Below are positions 14,494 through 21,250 of a DNA stretch of 21,250 nt, one piece after another. Below the pieces are notes generated by a model that saw only the letters and a list, made by a program, of their open reading frames with translations, had not been told where the DNA came from and made no database searches. This DNA is from Collinsella sp. (GTDB taxonomy: Bacteria; Actinomycetota; Coriobacteriia; Coriobacteriales; Coriobacteriaceae). Location: contig WGSQ01000012.1 of NCBI GenBank assembly GCA_014871605.1, forward strand, positions 1 to 21,250, in the 5' to 3' direction. The first letter of the stretch is position 1. The number at the start of each line of letters is the position of its first letter. A program made the translations under genes and the position numbers.

Positions 14494-15048
14494 TTACTCA
14501 TCAAGCTTGAAATTCTTCAATGCTGCAAATGGATTATCCGTGGCAGCGGCCCATTCTGCCTCTGCCTGGGCGGCGCAATCGCATTGCTCGACGTTGAGAT
14601 TGCAACCGCAAGTGGGGCACAGACCGCGACAATCGGGCTTGCAAAGCACCACAAACGGCGTGTCCATAACGACCGCGTCATTGATGGGCTCGCCCAGATC
14701 GACGATGCGGTCCTCACCCAGGAGCTCGTAGCCATCCTCGTAGGTCTCGGGATCCTCGGGCTCCTCAAAGAGGTAGAACTCCTCGATCTCGCCAGCGATA
14801 TCAAACGAGGCGGGCTCCAGGCAACGGTCGCACTCGCCGGTGGCGTGCGCGCGGACCATGCCCGTGAGCAAGACACCGGTACCGGCATTGGTAAAGACAA
14901 CGTCGTAGTCAATGCCGTCCTGAAGCTGGTACTCCTTCTCGCCCACCGTGTAGGTGGCGACATCGACCTTACCGGTCAGCGGATACGAATCTCCAGGAAA
15001 CTCGAGCTGCTCGGAAAGATCGACGGTAACGCTCGGGAACTCAGCCAT
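14494..15048 (-). CDS. DUF177 (YceD-family) protein
   Basis: This 184-residue protein belongs to DUF177, the family of E. coli YceD, commonly encoded beside rpmF and linked by published work to 23S rRNA accumulation. CDRC (73-76) and a later cluster CKPDCRGLCPTCGC (136-149, with C156 and C158) probably bind zinc. An acidic middle (EEPEDPETYEDGYE) separates them. The start is ATG at 15048, which shares one base with the stop of the upstream SepIVA-like gene (TAATG), so translation is coupled. Longer frames upstream lie inside that gene. The molecular function is unproven, but pairing with L32 suggests a ribosome assembly role. Confidence 0.87.
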   Translation of the reverse strand: MAEFPSVTVDLSEQLEFPGDSYPLTGKVDVATYTVGEKEYQLQDGIDYDVVFTNAGTGVLLTGMVRAHATGECDRCLEPASFDIAGEIEEFYLFEEPEDPETYEDGYELLGEDRIVDLGEPINDAVVMDTPFVVLCKPDCRGLCPTCGCNLNVEQCDCAAQAEAEWAAATDNPFAALKNFKLDE

Positions 15049-15545
15049 TACCACTGACCATTCTGCTGGGCGGCACCCTCGTTGAGCTGCTGACGGCAAC
15101 GGGTAACGGTGCCGGTCAGGCTCTTGAGGTTCTCCTCCAGGTGCGTAAAGACCTGCTCTGCGTAGTCCTCGGCAGCATAACGCGTCTCACGCTCGTACTG
15201 CTGGGCACGATCGCGGATGTCGTCGGCCTGCTGCTGCGCAAGGCGGACGATCTCCTGCTCACCGGCAATGGTGAGGGCCTGCTGCTGAGCGTCGGCGATG
15301 ATGGAATCGGCCTGAGCGGCGGCGGAAGCCATAAGCTCCTCGCGCTCCTTAAGGATACGGCGGGACTTCTGCCACTCCTCGGGATAGCTCATGCGGATCT
15401 CGTCGAGGATGTTGAAGAACACGTCGGCGTCGATGACCTTGAACTGAGCGTTCTTGCCGAAAGGCGGCTTGGCTTCCTCGATCAGCCCTTCGAGCTCATC
15501 GACCAAGCTGACGATCCTATCGCCAGGAAAATTCTCGCCCGGCAT
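15048..15545 (-). CDS. SepIVA/DivIVA-like coiled-coil septation protein
   Basis: This 165-residue, strongly helical protein starts with a DivIVA-like region (GDRIVSLVDELEGLIEEAK, then VIDADVFFNILDEIRMSYPEEW) and continues as a heptad-rich, Gln/Ala-rich coil (REELMASAAAQADSIIADAQ). Mycobacterial SepIVA (Rv2927c) has the same start and the same neighbour (DUF177); it is about 245 residues and is needed for septation. The present protein is much shorter. ATG at 15545 is chosen because AAAGGAG lies 5 nt upstream; an earlier ATG at 15569 has none. Its stop overlaps DUF177. A cell-division role is inferred from this relationship and not from a catalytic motif. Confidence 0.72.
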   Translation of the reverse strand: MPGENFPGDRIVSLVDELEGLIEEAKPPFGKNAQFKVIDADVFFNILDEIRMSYPEEWQKSRRILKEREELMASAAAQADSIIADAQQQALTIAGEQEIVRLAQQQADDIRDRAQQYERETRYAAEDYAEQVFTHLEENLKSLTGTVTRCRQQLNEGAAQQNGQW

Positions 15546-15613
15546 CCGGTCTCCTTTCATAGGTAACATATCATCGTGCTAGTTTACCACATGCCACCAG
15601 GCAATAAGAAACG

Positions 15614-16111
15614 TCACGAAAAGCGATGTTTGAGCGCTTCGACCACGTTGGACGGGACAAACGTCGATACGTCACTGCCGAGCGAGGCGATCTGGCGAAC
15701 GACCGAGCTCGAGATATAGCCGTACTGCGGCGCACTCATGACAAAGATGGACTCCAGCTCGCTATCCAGGCGATAGTTAAGGTCGGCCTGCTGCAGCTCA
15801 TACTCAAAGTCGGTCATGGCGCGCAGACCCTTGACCACGGCCCCCGCCCCCTGCTCACGAGCGAAGTCGACCAAGAGGCCGGTAAAGGGCAGGACCTCGA
15901 CGCCGTCGATATCACCGAGCGCCTCGCGGGCCAGCGCCACGCGCTCATCGAGCATAAACGTGGTGCCCACACCGTTTTTACCCTGCGACTCGGCCACGGC
16001 GACGATCACGCTGGGAAAGATGCGGCGGGCGCGGCGGATCACATCGATATGGCCAAACGTGATGGGATCGAAGGTGCCCGGGACGATCACGCGATTAATA
16101 GTGTCACTCAT
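15614..16111 (-). CDS. coaD: Phosphopantetheine adenylyltransferase
   Basis: It transfers AMP from ATP to 4'-phosphopantetheine, giving dephospho-CoA, the step before CoA, which also supplies the ACP prosthetic group. The 165-residue length is normal. Nucleotidyltransferase motifs are clear: GTFDPITFGHIDVI (12-25, with the T/HxGH signature TFGH), KGLRAMTDFEYE (94-105), and ISSSVVRQIASLG (133-145). The start is ATG at 16111 with GGAGG seven bases before it, inside the end of rsmD (8-nt overlap). Longer frames upstream are rsmD sequence. rsmD-coaD is a conserved pair in many bacteria. Confidence 0.96.
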   Translation of the reverse strand: MSDTINRVIVPGTFDPITFGHIDVIRRARRIFPSVIVAVAESQGKNGVGTTFMLDERVALAREALGDIDGVEVLPFTGLLVDFAREQGAGAVVKGLRAMTDFEYELQQADLNYRLDSELESIFVMSAPQYGYISSSVVRQIASLGSDVSTFVPSNVVEALKHRFS

Positions 16112-16748
16112 GGGCGTCCTCCGGGGATACTGCCTCGTCATTTTCGTTAGCATCAGTGCCGCCGTCCTTGCTATCGCCGACCCAACGGAGCAGGTCGACC
16201 GAGGTAATGCCGTAGCGCTTCTCACGTACAGTCTCAAAGCCTGCCGGATGCGCGCCCGCATCGGCGGCGGCATGCTCAAACAGGGCGTAAGCGCCAGACG
16301 CAAGCATACCCTGCTGAGCCAGGTCCTGCAGCAGCTCCTCGACCGGCTCGGCACCAAAAGCATAGGGCGGGTCGAGCAGGACCAGATCAAAGGGGCCGCC
16401 TGGTACACGACCGCGCGAGGCACTCACCAGCATGTCGCCCGTGACCACGCGCCAACGCGCACGGTCACGGCAGAGCGACTCGATATTCTTGCTAATGAGC
16501 CGCGCGGCGTTGCGATCGATCTCAAACGTCGTGAGCGAGCGGGCCCCACGAGAGAGCATCTCTAACCCTAAGGCGCCGGAGCCGCCAAAGGCGTCCAGCA
16601 CGCGGACCTCGTCCAGATCGAAGTCGAATGCCGACATGACCATAGATGCGCACGCCTCACGCACGCGATCAGTCGTGGGGCGGGTGACATCGCGACCACG
16701 GGGCTCCTCGATCTTACGACCGCGCCATTCGCCGCCGATGATTCTCAT
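16104..16748 (-). CDS. rsmD: 16S rRNA (guanine-N2)-methyltransferase RsmD
   Basis: RsmD methylates G966 (E. coli numbering) of 16S rRNA with S-adenosylmethionine. The 214-residue protein begins MRIIGGEWRGRKI, a family hallmark, followed by TRPTTDRVREA, the SAM-binding loop DAFGGSGALG (52-61), and the active-site LDPPYAFG (DPPY 126-129). An acidic tail of about 25 residues (from DSKDGGTD) is extra to the fold. The start is ATG at 16748, overlapping the recG stop by four bases (ATGA), with GGAGG sites just upstream. It overlaps coaD by 8 nt. The chain recG-rsmD-coaD looks like one coupled operon. Confidence 0.95.
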   Translation of the reverse strand: MRIIGGEWRGRKIEEPRGRDVTRPTTDRVREACASMVMSAFDFDLDEVRVLDAFGGSGALGLEMLSRGARSLTTFEIDRNAARLISKNIESLCRDRARWRVVTGDMLVSASRGRVPGGPFDLVLLDPPYAFGAEPVEELLQDLAQQGMLASGAYALFEHAAADAGAHPAGFETVREKRYGITSVDLLRWVGDSKDGGTDANENDEAVSPEDAHE

Positions 16749-18922
16749 CCTCCGCTGACCTCCTTAATAATATGTCGATATCGCATGGCGACCGCATCGC
16801 GCAGGGGGCGCGTCGCCACGGAGTCAAGGGTGCAAGCATACCGCAAGAGCTCGACCGCGTCCAAATGGGCCCACTCGATTAGTTCCTCGTCGGCATCCAG
16901 GTCGACAAAGCGCAGAGTCACACCGCCATGCTGGCGATAACCCAGGATTTCGCCCTCGTGACGCAGACGCAGGTCCATCTGGGCGAGCGTAAAGCCATCC
17001 GCGGTTTTTTCGAGCGATTGCAGGCGATCTTGTGCTGCGGACGCGCCGCCGTTGCCCTTGGAGTGCGTCATGACCAGGCACGTGCCCGACACACTGCCAC
17101 GGCCCACGCGGCCGCGCAGCTGGTGCAGGGCAGCCAATCCAAAGCGCTCGCCGTTCTCGATGACCATGACGGTGGCGTTAGGCACATCGACGCCCACCTC
17201 GACCACCGTAGTCGAGACGAGCACGTCAATCTCGCCACGCTTGAAGGCATCGATAACCTGGTCCTTCTCCCCCGCCGGCATGCGGCCGTGAAGGCGCTCG
17301 ACGGTAAGCCCCGGCAACGCAAGACGCAGGCGATCGAGCTCGGTCGCCGTATCGTGCAGCGGCACGGGTACGGTTACGCGGCCCTCATCGTCGCGGGCAA
17401 TACCGGGCACGTCTTCCAGCTCATCGGCCGAGTCACTCGGCTCCACGAGTGGGCAAATCACGTAGGCCTGCTGACCCTTTTCATGCGCCTCGCGGATGAC
17501 GCCATAGGCGAGGTCACGGCTCGACTCGGTGAGCACGCGTGTCGTCACGCCAGCGCCGGGGACAGGCCGATGACGGATGATACTCGTGTCCAGATCGCCG
17601 TAGACCGAAAGCGCCAGCGTACGCGGGATGGGCGTTGCCGTCATAACGAGCAGATCGGCACCGGGGCCCTTCGCGCGCAGGGCGTTGCGTTGGCCGACGC
17701 CAAACCGGTGCTGCTCATCGATGACCACGAGCGACAGATGCTTGAACGCAACGTTATCCGAAAGGACCGCGTGGGTTCCAAAGAGGACGTCGAGCTCGCC
17801 TGATTCCAGCTGTGCATGGATGCGCTCGCGCTCTGCGGCCGGCGTGGCACCCGTCAGAAGCGCCCAGGACATGCCGGCCTGCGAGAGCAGAGGGCCGGTC
17901 TTATCGGCATATTGGCGCGCCAGCACGCCCGTGGGCGCCATAACGCAGGCCTGCGTGCCGCTATCGGCAGCCACAGCTAGCGCGCAGGCGGCAACGGCGG
18001 TCTTACCGGTACCGACATCGCCCAGCAGCAGACGGTTCATCACGCGCCCGCCATCGCACATGTCATGCAGGATGTCTTGGAATGCGGCCTCCTGCTCGTC
18101 GCTCAGCGAAAACGGAAGGGCCTGTTTAAGCGCGCCCAGATGCTCGCCCGCGGTGTGGGCATAGGGCACCACATCGACCAGGCCACCGTCGTTGCGCAGA
18201 CGCAGCGCCAGCTGCAGGTAGAGGCACTCCTCGTAGGCAAGACGCCGGCGTGCGATGTCGCGCTCAGCCATGCTCGAGGGAAAGTGGATCGAACGCAACG
18301 CGCGGGCATTGCTCATGAGCTTCCGCTTTGCGCGCAGCGGCGCGGGAATCGGATCGAACGGATTGCCGACGACCTCGAGCGCGCCGCTTACGATGCGGCG
18401 CATCCACGCCTGGCTCACGCCATCGCTCACGTAATGGACCGGCAGAATGGTGCCTGCGGCGCGCCTGTCCTCGAGCTTTTCAAAGTGGGGCGAGGCCATC
18501 TGTTTAAAGCCGTAGGCAAACTCGACCTTGCCCATCACGGCCAGGCGGTCGCCCTGCTTAAGCTGCTGGGCAATCCAGGGCTGGCGGAAAAAGGCGACCT
18601 GCAGCACGCCCGTCTCGTCAACAAGTGAGACCTCAGTCACCTGCATGCGCGGACGCGGCTGCTTTTGGACGATACGGTCGACCGTGGCGACGATGGTGCA
18701 CACGGTACCGATGGGCGCCATCTCGATAGACCAAGAACGGGTAAAGTCGAGGTATCGATGAGGGATATGGAGAAGGAGGTCCCCCACCGTCCGAATTCCC
18801 AGACGGCGAAGGGCCTCCTCACGTTTACCCGAAACATATTTGAGTCGCGCGATATCCTCGTCGAGCGCATTGCTCTGGGCAAAGCGCTCCGAGACGCGCG
18901 GCACGGAGCACAGCTCGGACAT
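16745..18922 (-). CDS. recG: ATP-dependent DNA helicase RecG
   Basis: RecG remodels stalled replication forks and branched recombination intermediates. The 725-residue protein has an N-terminal wedge/OB domain (about 60-150, VCTIVATVDRIV... AVMGKVEF), Walker A GDVGTGKT (301-308), the Walker B variant DEQH (402-405), MTATPIPRTLALS (about 427-440) and the helicase C-terminal motifs (RLHGRMPAGEK, STTVVEVGVDVPNA, HQLRGRVGRG). The ATG at 18922 follows the FakA-like stop by 10 nt; the ribosome site is weak (AGGCAA). It ends by overlapping rsmD (ATGA). RecG after a DAK2/FakA-type gene is a conserved order in Bacillus and mycobacteria. Confidence 0.97.
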   Translation of the reverse strand: MSELCSVPRVSERFAQSNALDEDIARLKYVSGKREEALRRLGIRTVGDLLLHIPHRYLDFTRSWSIEMAPIGTVCTIVATVDRIVQKQPRPRMQVTEVSLVDETGVLQVAFFRQPWIAQQLKQGDRLAVMGKVEFAYGFKQMASPHFEKLEDRRAAGTILPVHYVSDGVSQAWMRRIVSGALEVVGNPFDPIPAPLRAKRKLMSNARALRSIHFPSSMAERDIARRRLAYEECLYLQLALRLRNDGGLVDVVPYAHTAGEHLGALKQALPFSLSDEQEAAFQDILHDMCDGGRVMNRLLLGDVGTGKTAVAACALAVAADSGTQACVMAPTGVLARQYADKTGPLLSQAGMSWALLTGATPAAERERIHAQLESGELDVLFGTHAVLSDNVAFKHLSLVVIDEQHRFGVGQRNALRAKGPGADLLVMTATPIPRTLALSVYGDLDTSIIRHRPVPGAGVTTRVLTESSRDLAYGVIREAHEKGQQAYVICPLVEPSDSADELEDVPGIARDDEGRVTVPVPLHDTATELDRLRLALPGLTVERLHGRMPAGEKDQVIDAFKRGEIDVLVSTTVVEVGVDVPNATVMVIENGERFGLAALHQLRGRVGRGSVSGTCLVMTHSKGNGGASAAQDRLQSLEKTADGFTLAQMDLRLRHEGEILGYRQHGGVTLRFVDLDADEELIEWAHLDAVELLRYACTLDSVATRPLRDAVAMRYRHIIKEVSGG

Positions 18923-18932
18923 GGGCAGTTGC

Positions 18933-20594
18933 CTACTCGATCGAGAAGATCACGGGATAGAGCGGCTGCTCGCCACGATGGCCGTCGATCTCCAGATCGG
19001 GCTGAGCCTCCTCGATGGCGTCGACGATCTCCTGGAAGGCCTCATCGGACAGCTCCTCGCCGGCCAGAATCGTCAGCGCGTCGCCCTCCTCTTCCTCCTG
19101 CATGCGGTTGATGCAGTCGAGCGTGACCTGTTTCACGTCGGAGCCGACCACGTCGATGGAGCCGGCGATGATACCCATGACGTCACCGGAGTGAATCGGC
19201 GAGCCATCAGATGCGCTGGAGTCGCGCACGGCGCGGGTGACCTCGCCATCGCGAACCTCGCTGATGGCGTCGACCATGGCGGCGACGGCGTCCTCGAGCT
19301 CGGAATCGGGCAGGACCGCGAACAGCGCGGAGAACGCCTGCGGAACGGTCTTGGTGGGAACAACGGCAACCTTCTTGTCCGTGCAGGCAGAAGCGGCAGC
19401 CTCGGCAGCCATGCGGATGTTGCCGTTATTGGGCAGGATGATGACCGAGGTCGCGTTGACCTGGTCCACCGCGCCCAGCAGGTCGGCGGTCGAGGGATTC
19501 ATAGTCTGGCCACCGGAGACGACCACGTCGACGCCAAGGGACTTGAGGATGTCAGCCTCGCCGGAACCGGCGGCAACGGCGACAAAGCCCAGCGCCTTGG
19601 CGGGCTCGGCGGCCTTTTCCTGATCCTCGTGGATCTTGGCGGTACGGTCGTGGGCCTCCATCTCCATGTTGTGGATAAAGACCTCATAGATCTGACCGAG
19701 CTGCAGCATGTGCTCGAGCACCAGGTTGGGGGTGTTGGAGTGCACATGGATCTTGTAGTCGGGATAGGCGCCCACGAGCAGCTCACAGTCGCCCATGGAG
19801 CCTAGGAACTTAAGGCACTCGTCCTCGTCAAACGGGGCGTCGGCCTTAAAGAGGAACTCGTTGCAGTAGCGGAACTCCGAGCCCTCCCAGTCGTCGTTAG
19901 CCTCGATCTCAACACGGCCAAGAGCGGCATCGCGGGCAGAGCCGGCGGAGTCAAACGTGGCGGAGAAATCCTCGACAACGGTGCTGCGGCCGAGCGCAGC
20001 GGCAACAAAGTTCTCCAGGAAGATGGCAAAGCCAAAGGCGCCGGAGTCGACCACGCCGTTCTCCTTCAGAACGGGCAACAGGTCGGGTGTGCGGGCGACG
20101 GACTGGTACGCCTCAACGACGATGGCATCGAGCGCATCCTCAGCCGAGAACTTCTTCTTCTCGCACTCATCGGCCTTGGTCGAGACATCGCGCAGGACCG
20201 TGAGGATCGTGCCCTCGATGGGCTTGCGGACAGCCTGGAAGGCAACCTTGACGGCACGACGGAAGGCGAAGGCAATGTTGGCGGACGTAATAGGCTCGTC
20301 GGCAGAGACAAGGCCCTCGGCCACGCCGCGCAGAATCTGCGACGTGATAACGCCAGAGTTACCGCGGGCACCCATCAGGGAGCCGTGGGTGATGGCGCCG
20401 GCGATGGCCTCCATATCGGCATCGGCAGGAAGGGCGGAGAGCTCCTTGGTCACCGAGGCAAGCGTGAGCGACATGTTGGTACCGGTGTCGCCGTCGGGTA
20501 CGGGGAAGACGTTGAGCTTGTTGATCTCCTCGGCCTTGTCGGAAACGGCAGCCGCAGCGATCGGAAAACAGGTGCGAATGGTCTTTGCAATCAT
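18933..20594 (-). CDS. FakA-like DAK2-domain fatty acid kinase subunit
   Basis: This 553-residue protein belongs to the FakA/YloV family. In Firmicutes FakA phosphorylates fatty acids bound to FakB, giving acyl-phosphate. The N-terminal DhaL-like nucleotide domain carries NVFPVPDGDTGTNM (28-41), whose aspartates hold Mg-nucleotide, and GSLMGARGNSGVI (71-83). The middle and C-terminal domains (EFLFKADAPFDEDECLKFLG; NNGNIRMAAEAAA) fit FakA_L and FakA_C. The ATG at 20594 has GGAG 11 nt upstream. It lies between an Asp23-family gene and recG, as yloU-yloV-recG in Bacillus. No fakB is in the window, so the kinase role is inferred from family and from plsX and acpP downstream. Confidence 0.86.
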   Translation of the reverse strand: MIAKTIRTCFPIAAAAVSDKAEEINKLNVFPVPDGDTGTNMSLTLASVTKELSALPADADMEAIAGAITHGSLMGARGNSGVITSQILRGVAEGLVSADEPITSANIAFAFRRAVKVAFQAVRKPIEGTILTVLRDVSTKADECEKKKFSAEDALDAIVVEAYQSVARTPDLLPVLKENGVVDSGAFGFAIFLENFVAAALGRSTVVEDFSATFDSAGSARDAALGRVEIEANDDWEGSEFRYCNEFLFKADAPFDEDECLKFLGSMGDCELLVGAYPDYKIHVHSNTPNLVLEHMLQLGQIYEVFIHNMEMEAHDRTAKIHEDQEKAAEPAKALGFVAVAAGSGEADILKSLGVDVVVSGGQTMNPSTADLLGAVDQVNATSVIILPNNGNIRMAAEAAASACTDKKVAVVPTKTVPQAFSALFAVLPDSELEDAVAAMVDAISEVRDGEVTRAVRDSSASDGSPIHSGDVMGIIAGSIDVVGSDVKQVTLDCINRMQEEEEGDALTILAGEELSDEAFQEIVDAIEEAQPDLEIDGHRGEQPLYPVIFSIE

Positions 20595-20621
20595 GGGTAT
20601 TTGAATCTCCGTTTTCGGATG

Positions 20622-20978
20622 CTAGTTCAGACGGCTCTTGAGCGCGTCGATATGGATGCCGATCTTAAGGCTGGCGGGATCGATCTGGGCGATCTCCTGC
20701 AGGGTGAAGGCAACGGAGCTCGAAAGATTGTGGCAGACGGACTTCATGTTGACGCCGTTCTCGAGCACGACGTGAAGATCGACCGTAAGGCCGTTCTCGT
20801 CGGCGGAGACAAGCACGCCCTTGCGGAGGCGCTGACCGGCAAGCAGGCGCACGCTCTCGGCGCCCTGGAGCTGCTCAGCCATACCGACAACGCCATAGCA
20901 CGTCATCGCGGCATAACCGGCAATATCGGCAATAACGTCGTTCGAGACGCTCAGGCTGCCGTTAATGGTCTCAGACAC
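20622..20978 (-). CDS. Asp23/Gls24 (YloU)-family protein
   Basis: This 118-residue protein is of the Asp23/Gls24 family (INGSLSVSNDVIADIAGYAA; YGVVGMAEQL; LTVDLHVVLENGVNMKSVCH), found as alkaline-shock or envelope-stress proteins and as YloU-type partners of the FakA gene. Biochemistry is mostly unknown; some members sit at the membrane. The frame is open to 21029, but I choose GTG at 20978 because AAGGAG is six nucleotides before it and the family starts there. It is 27 nt ahead of the FakA-like gene and is probably the first gene of the long operon. A terminator separates it from tRNA-Asn upstream. Confidence 0.85.
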   Translation of the reverse strand: MSETINGSLSVSNDVIADIAGYAAMTCYGVVGMAEQLQGAESVRLLAGQRLRKGVLVSADENGLTVDLHVVLENGVNMKSVCHNLSSSVAFTLQEIAQIDPASLKIGIHIDALKSRLN

Positions 20979-21035
20979 AAGAATCTCCTTTTCTTGGTGC
21001 TCGCGGCACCATGTCGTGGGAGCAATCATTGCATT

Positions 21036-21041
21036 ATTCTA
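21036..21041 (-). promoter_or_regulatory. Putative -10 of the long operon
   Basis: TAGAAT on the minus strand lies about 60 nt before the Asp23-family start and after the tRNA terminator. No clear -35 sits 16-18 bp upstream (ACCTCA at 17 bp). It is a weak candidate for the main promoter of the run. Confidence 0.35.
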
Positions 21042-21139
21042 CAACGACCGCGCCATGTTGAGGTGGCGGGCCTCGGGATTACATCCTCGACACGAAATGT
21101 TGATACGGTAACGTTCGCGACCGGCGATCGCGGCATGAA

Positions 21140-21167
21140 AAAACCCGCCGCATATGCGACGGGTTTT
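21140..21167 (-). terminator. Intrinsic terminator after tRNA-Asn
   Basis: On the minus strand AAAACCCGTCGC-ATAT-GCGGCGGGTTTT forms a 12-bp stem with one G-U pair and continues into TT. It begins 6 nt after the encoded CCA and ends the tRNA transcript. Confidence 0.88.
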
Positions 21168-21173
21168 GTAACC

Positions 21174-21248
21174 TGGCTCCCCGGGTAGGACTCGAACCTA
21201 CAACAGCGCGGTTAACAGCCGCGTGCTCTACCATTGAGCTACCGAGGA
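21174..21248 (-). tRNA. tRNA-Asn (anticodon GTT)
   Basis: The 75-nt minus-strand cloverleaf is complete. The acceptor stem is TCCTCGG with CCGGGGA (one T-G pair). The D arm is GCTC-AATGGTA-GAGC. The anticodon stem is CGCGG/CCGCG with loop CTGTTAA, giving anticodon GTT (21214-21216). The T arm is GTAGG-TTCGAGT-CCTAC. The discriminator is G and the CCA end is encoded. It reads AAC/AAU codons. Transcription starts outside the window. Confidence 0.97.
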
Positions 21249-21250
21249 AT

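Noticed and set aside
15546..15613. Promoter between coaD and the SepIVA-like gene
   Set aside because: TTGCCT and TAAACT are only 12 bp apart, and other pairings match poorly.

Overview
The window looks like chromosomal DNA of a moderately GC-rich actinobacterium. The best fit is the class Coriobacteriia, and a Collinsella-like gut genome is my guess. Support comes from protein character (a SepIVA/DivIVA-like protein beside DUF177 and rpmF, a short FtsY, a Coriobacteria-like DHFR) and from gene order. No rRNA or other species marker is present, so the genus is inference.

Positions 1-1177 are an accessory patch. A REP-associated Y1/HUH tyrosine transposase (RAYT) lies between perfect 38-bp inverted repeats built from a 27-bp unit that carries a 14-bp palindrome. 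The C-terminal remnant of a second, related transposase sits just outside the left repeat. The right repeat ends one base from the stop codon of a MATE-family efflux gene.

Positions 1178-5053 hold four minus-strand housekeeping or accessory genes: a MATE transporter, a SpoU/TrmH-family RNA methyltransferase, and the folA-thyA pair, which is transcribed thyA first. Divergent from thyA, on the plus strand, is a single gene (5220-5984). It fuses a DUF134 helix-turn-helix domain to a NifX-like metal-cluster domain and a Cys/His tail with three CGCH motifs. Two near-identical palindromes 53 bp apart flank its promoter. This is the most promising regulatory system in the window. A 16-bp perfect stem closes this unit against the convergent ffh.

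Positions 6097-20978 form one long minus-strand run, given here in transcription order: Asp23-family protein, FakA-like DAK2 protein, recG, rsmD, coaD, SepIVA-like protein, DUF177, rpmF, plsX, acpP, rnc, smc, ftsY, ffh. Many junctions overlap or have about 10-bp gaps, which suggests co-transcription. The run joins acyl-phosphate/phospholipid supply (FakA-like, PlsX, ACP), RNA and ribosome processing (RNase III, RsmD, L32), CoA synthesis, septation, chromosome segregation (SMC) and protein targeting (FtsY, Ffh). Terminator-like hairpins sit directly before plsX and acpP, so the lipid genes may be set by attenuation or internal control.

At the right edge is tRNA-Asn(GTT) with an encoded CCA, followed by a strong intrinsic terminator that separates it from the Asp23 gene. 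No stretch longer than 300 bases lacks a feature. No CRISPR array, prophage or origin is visible.
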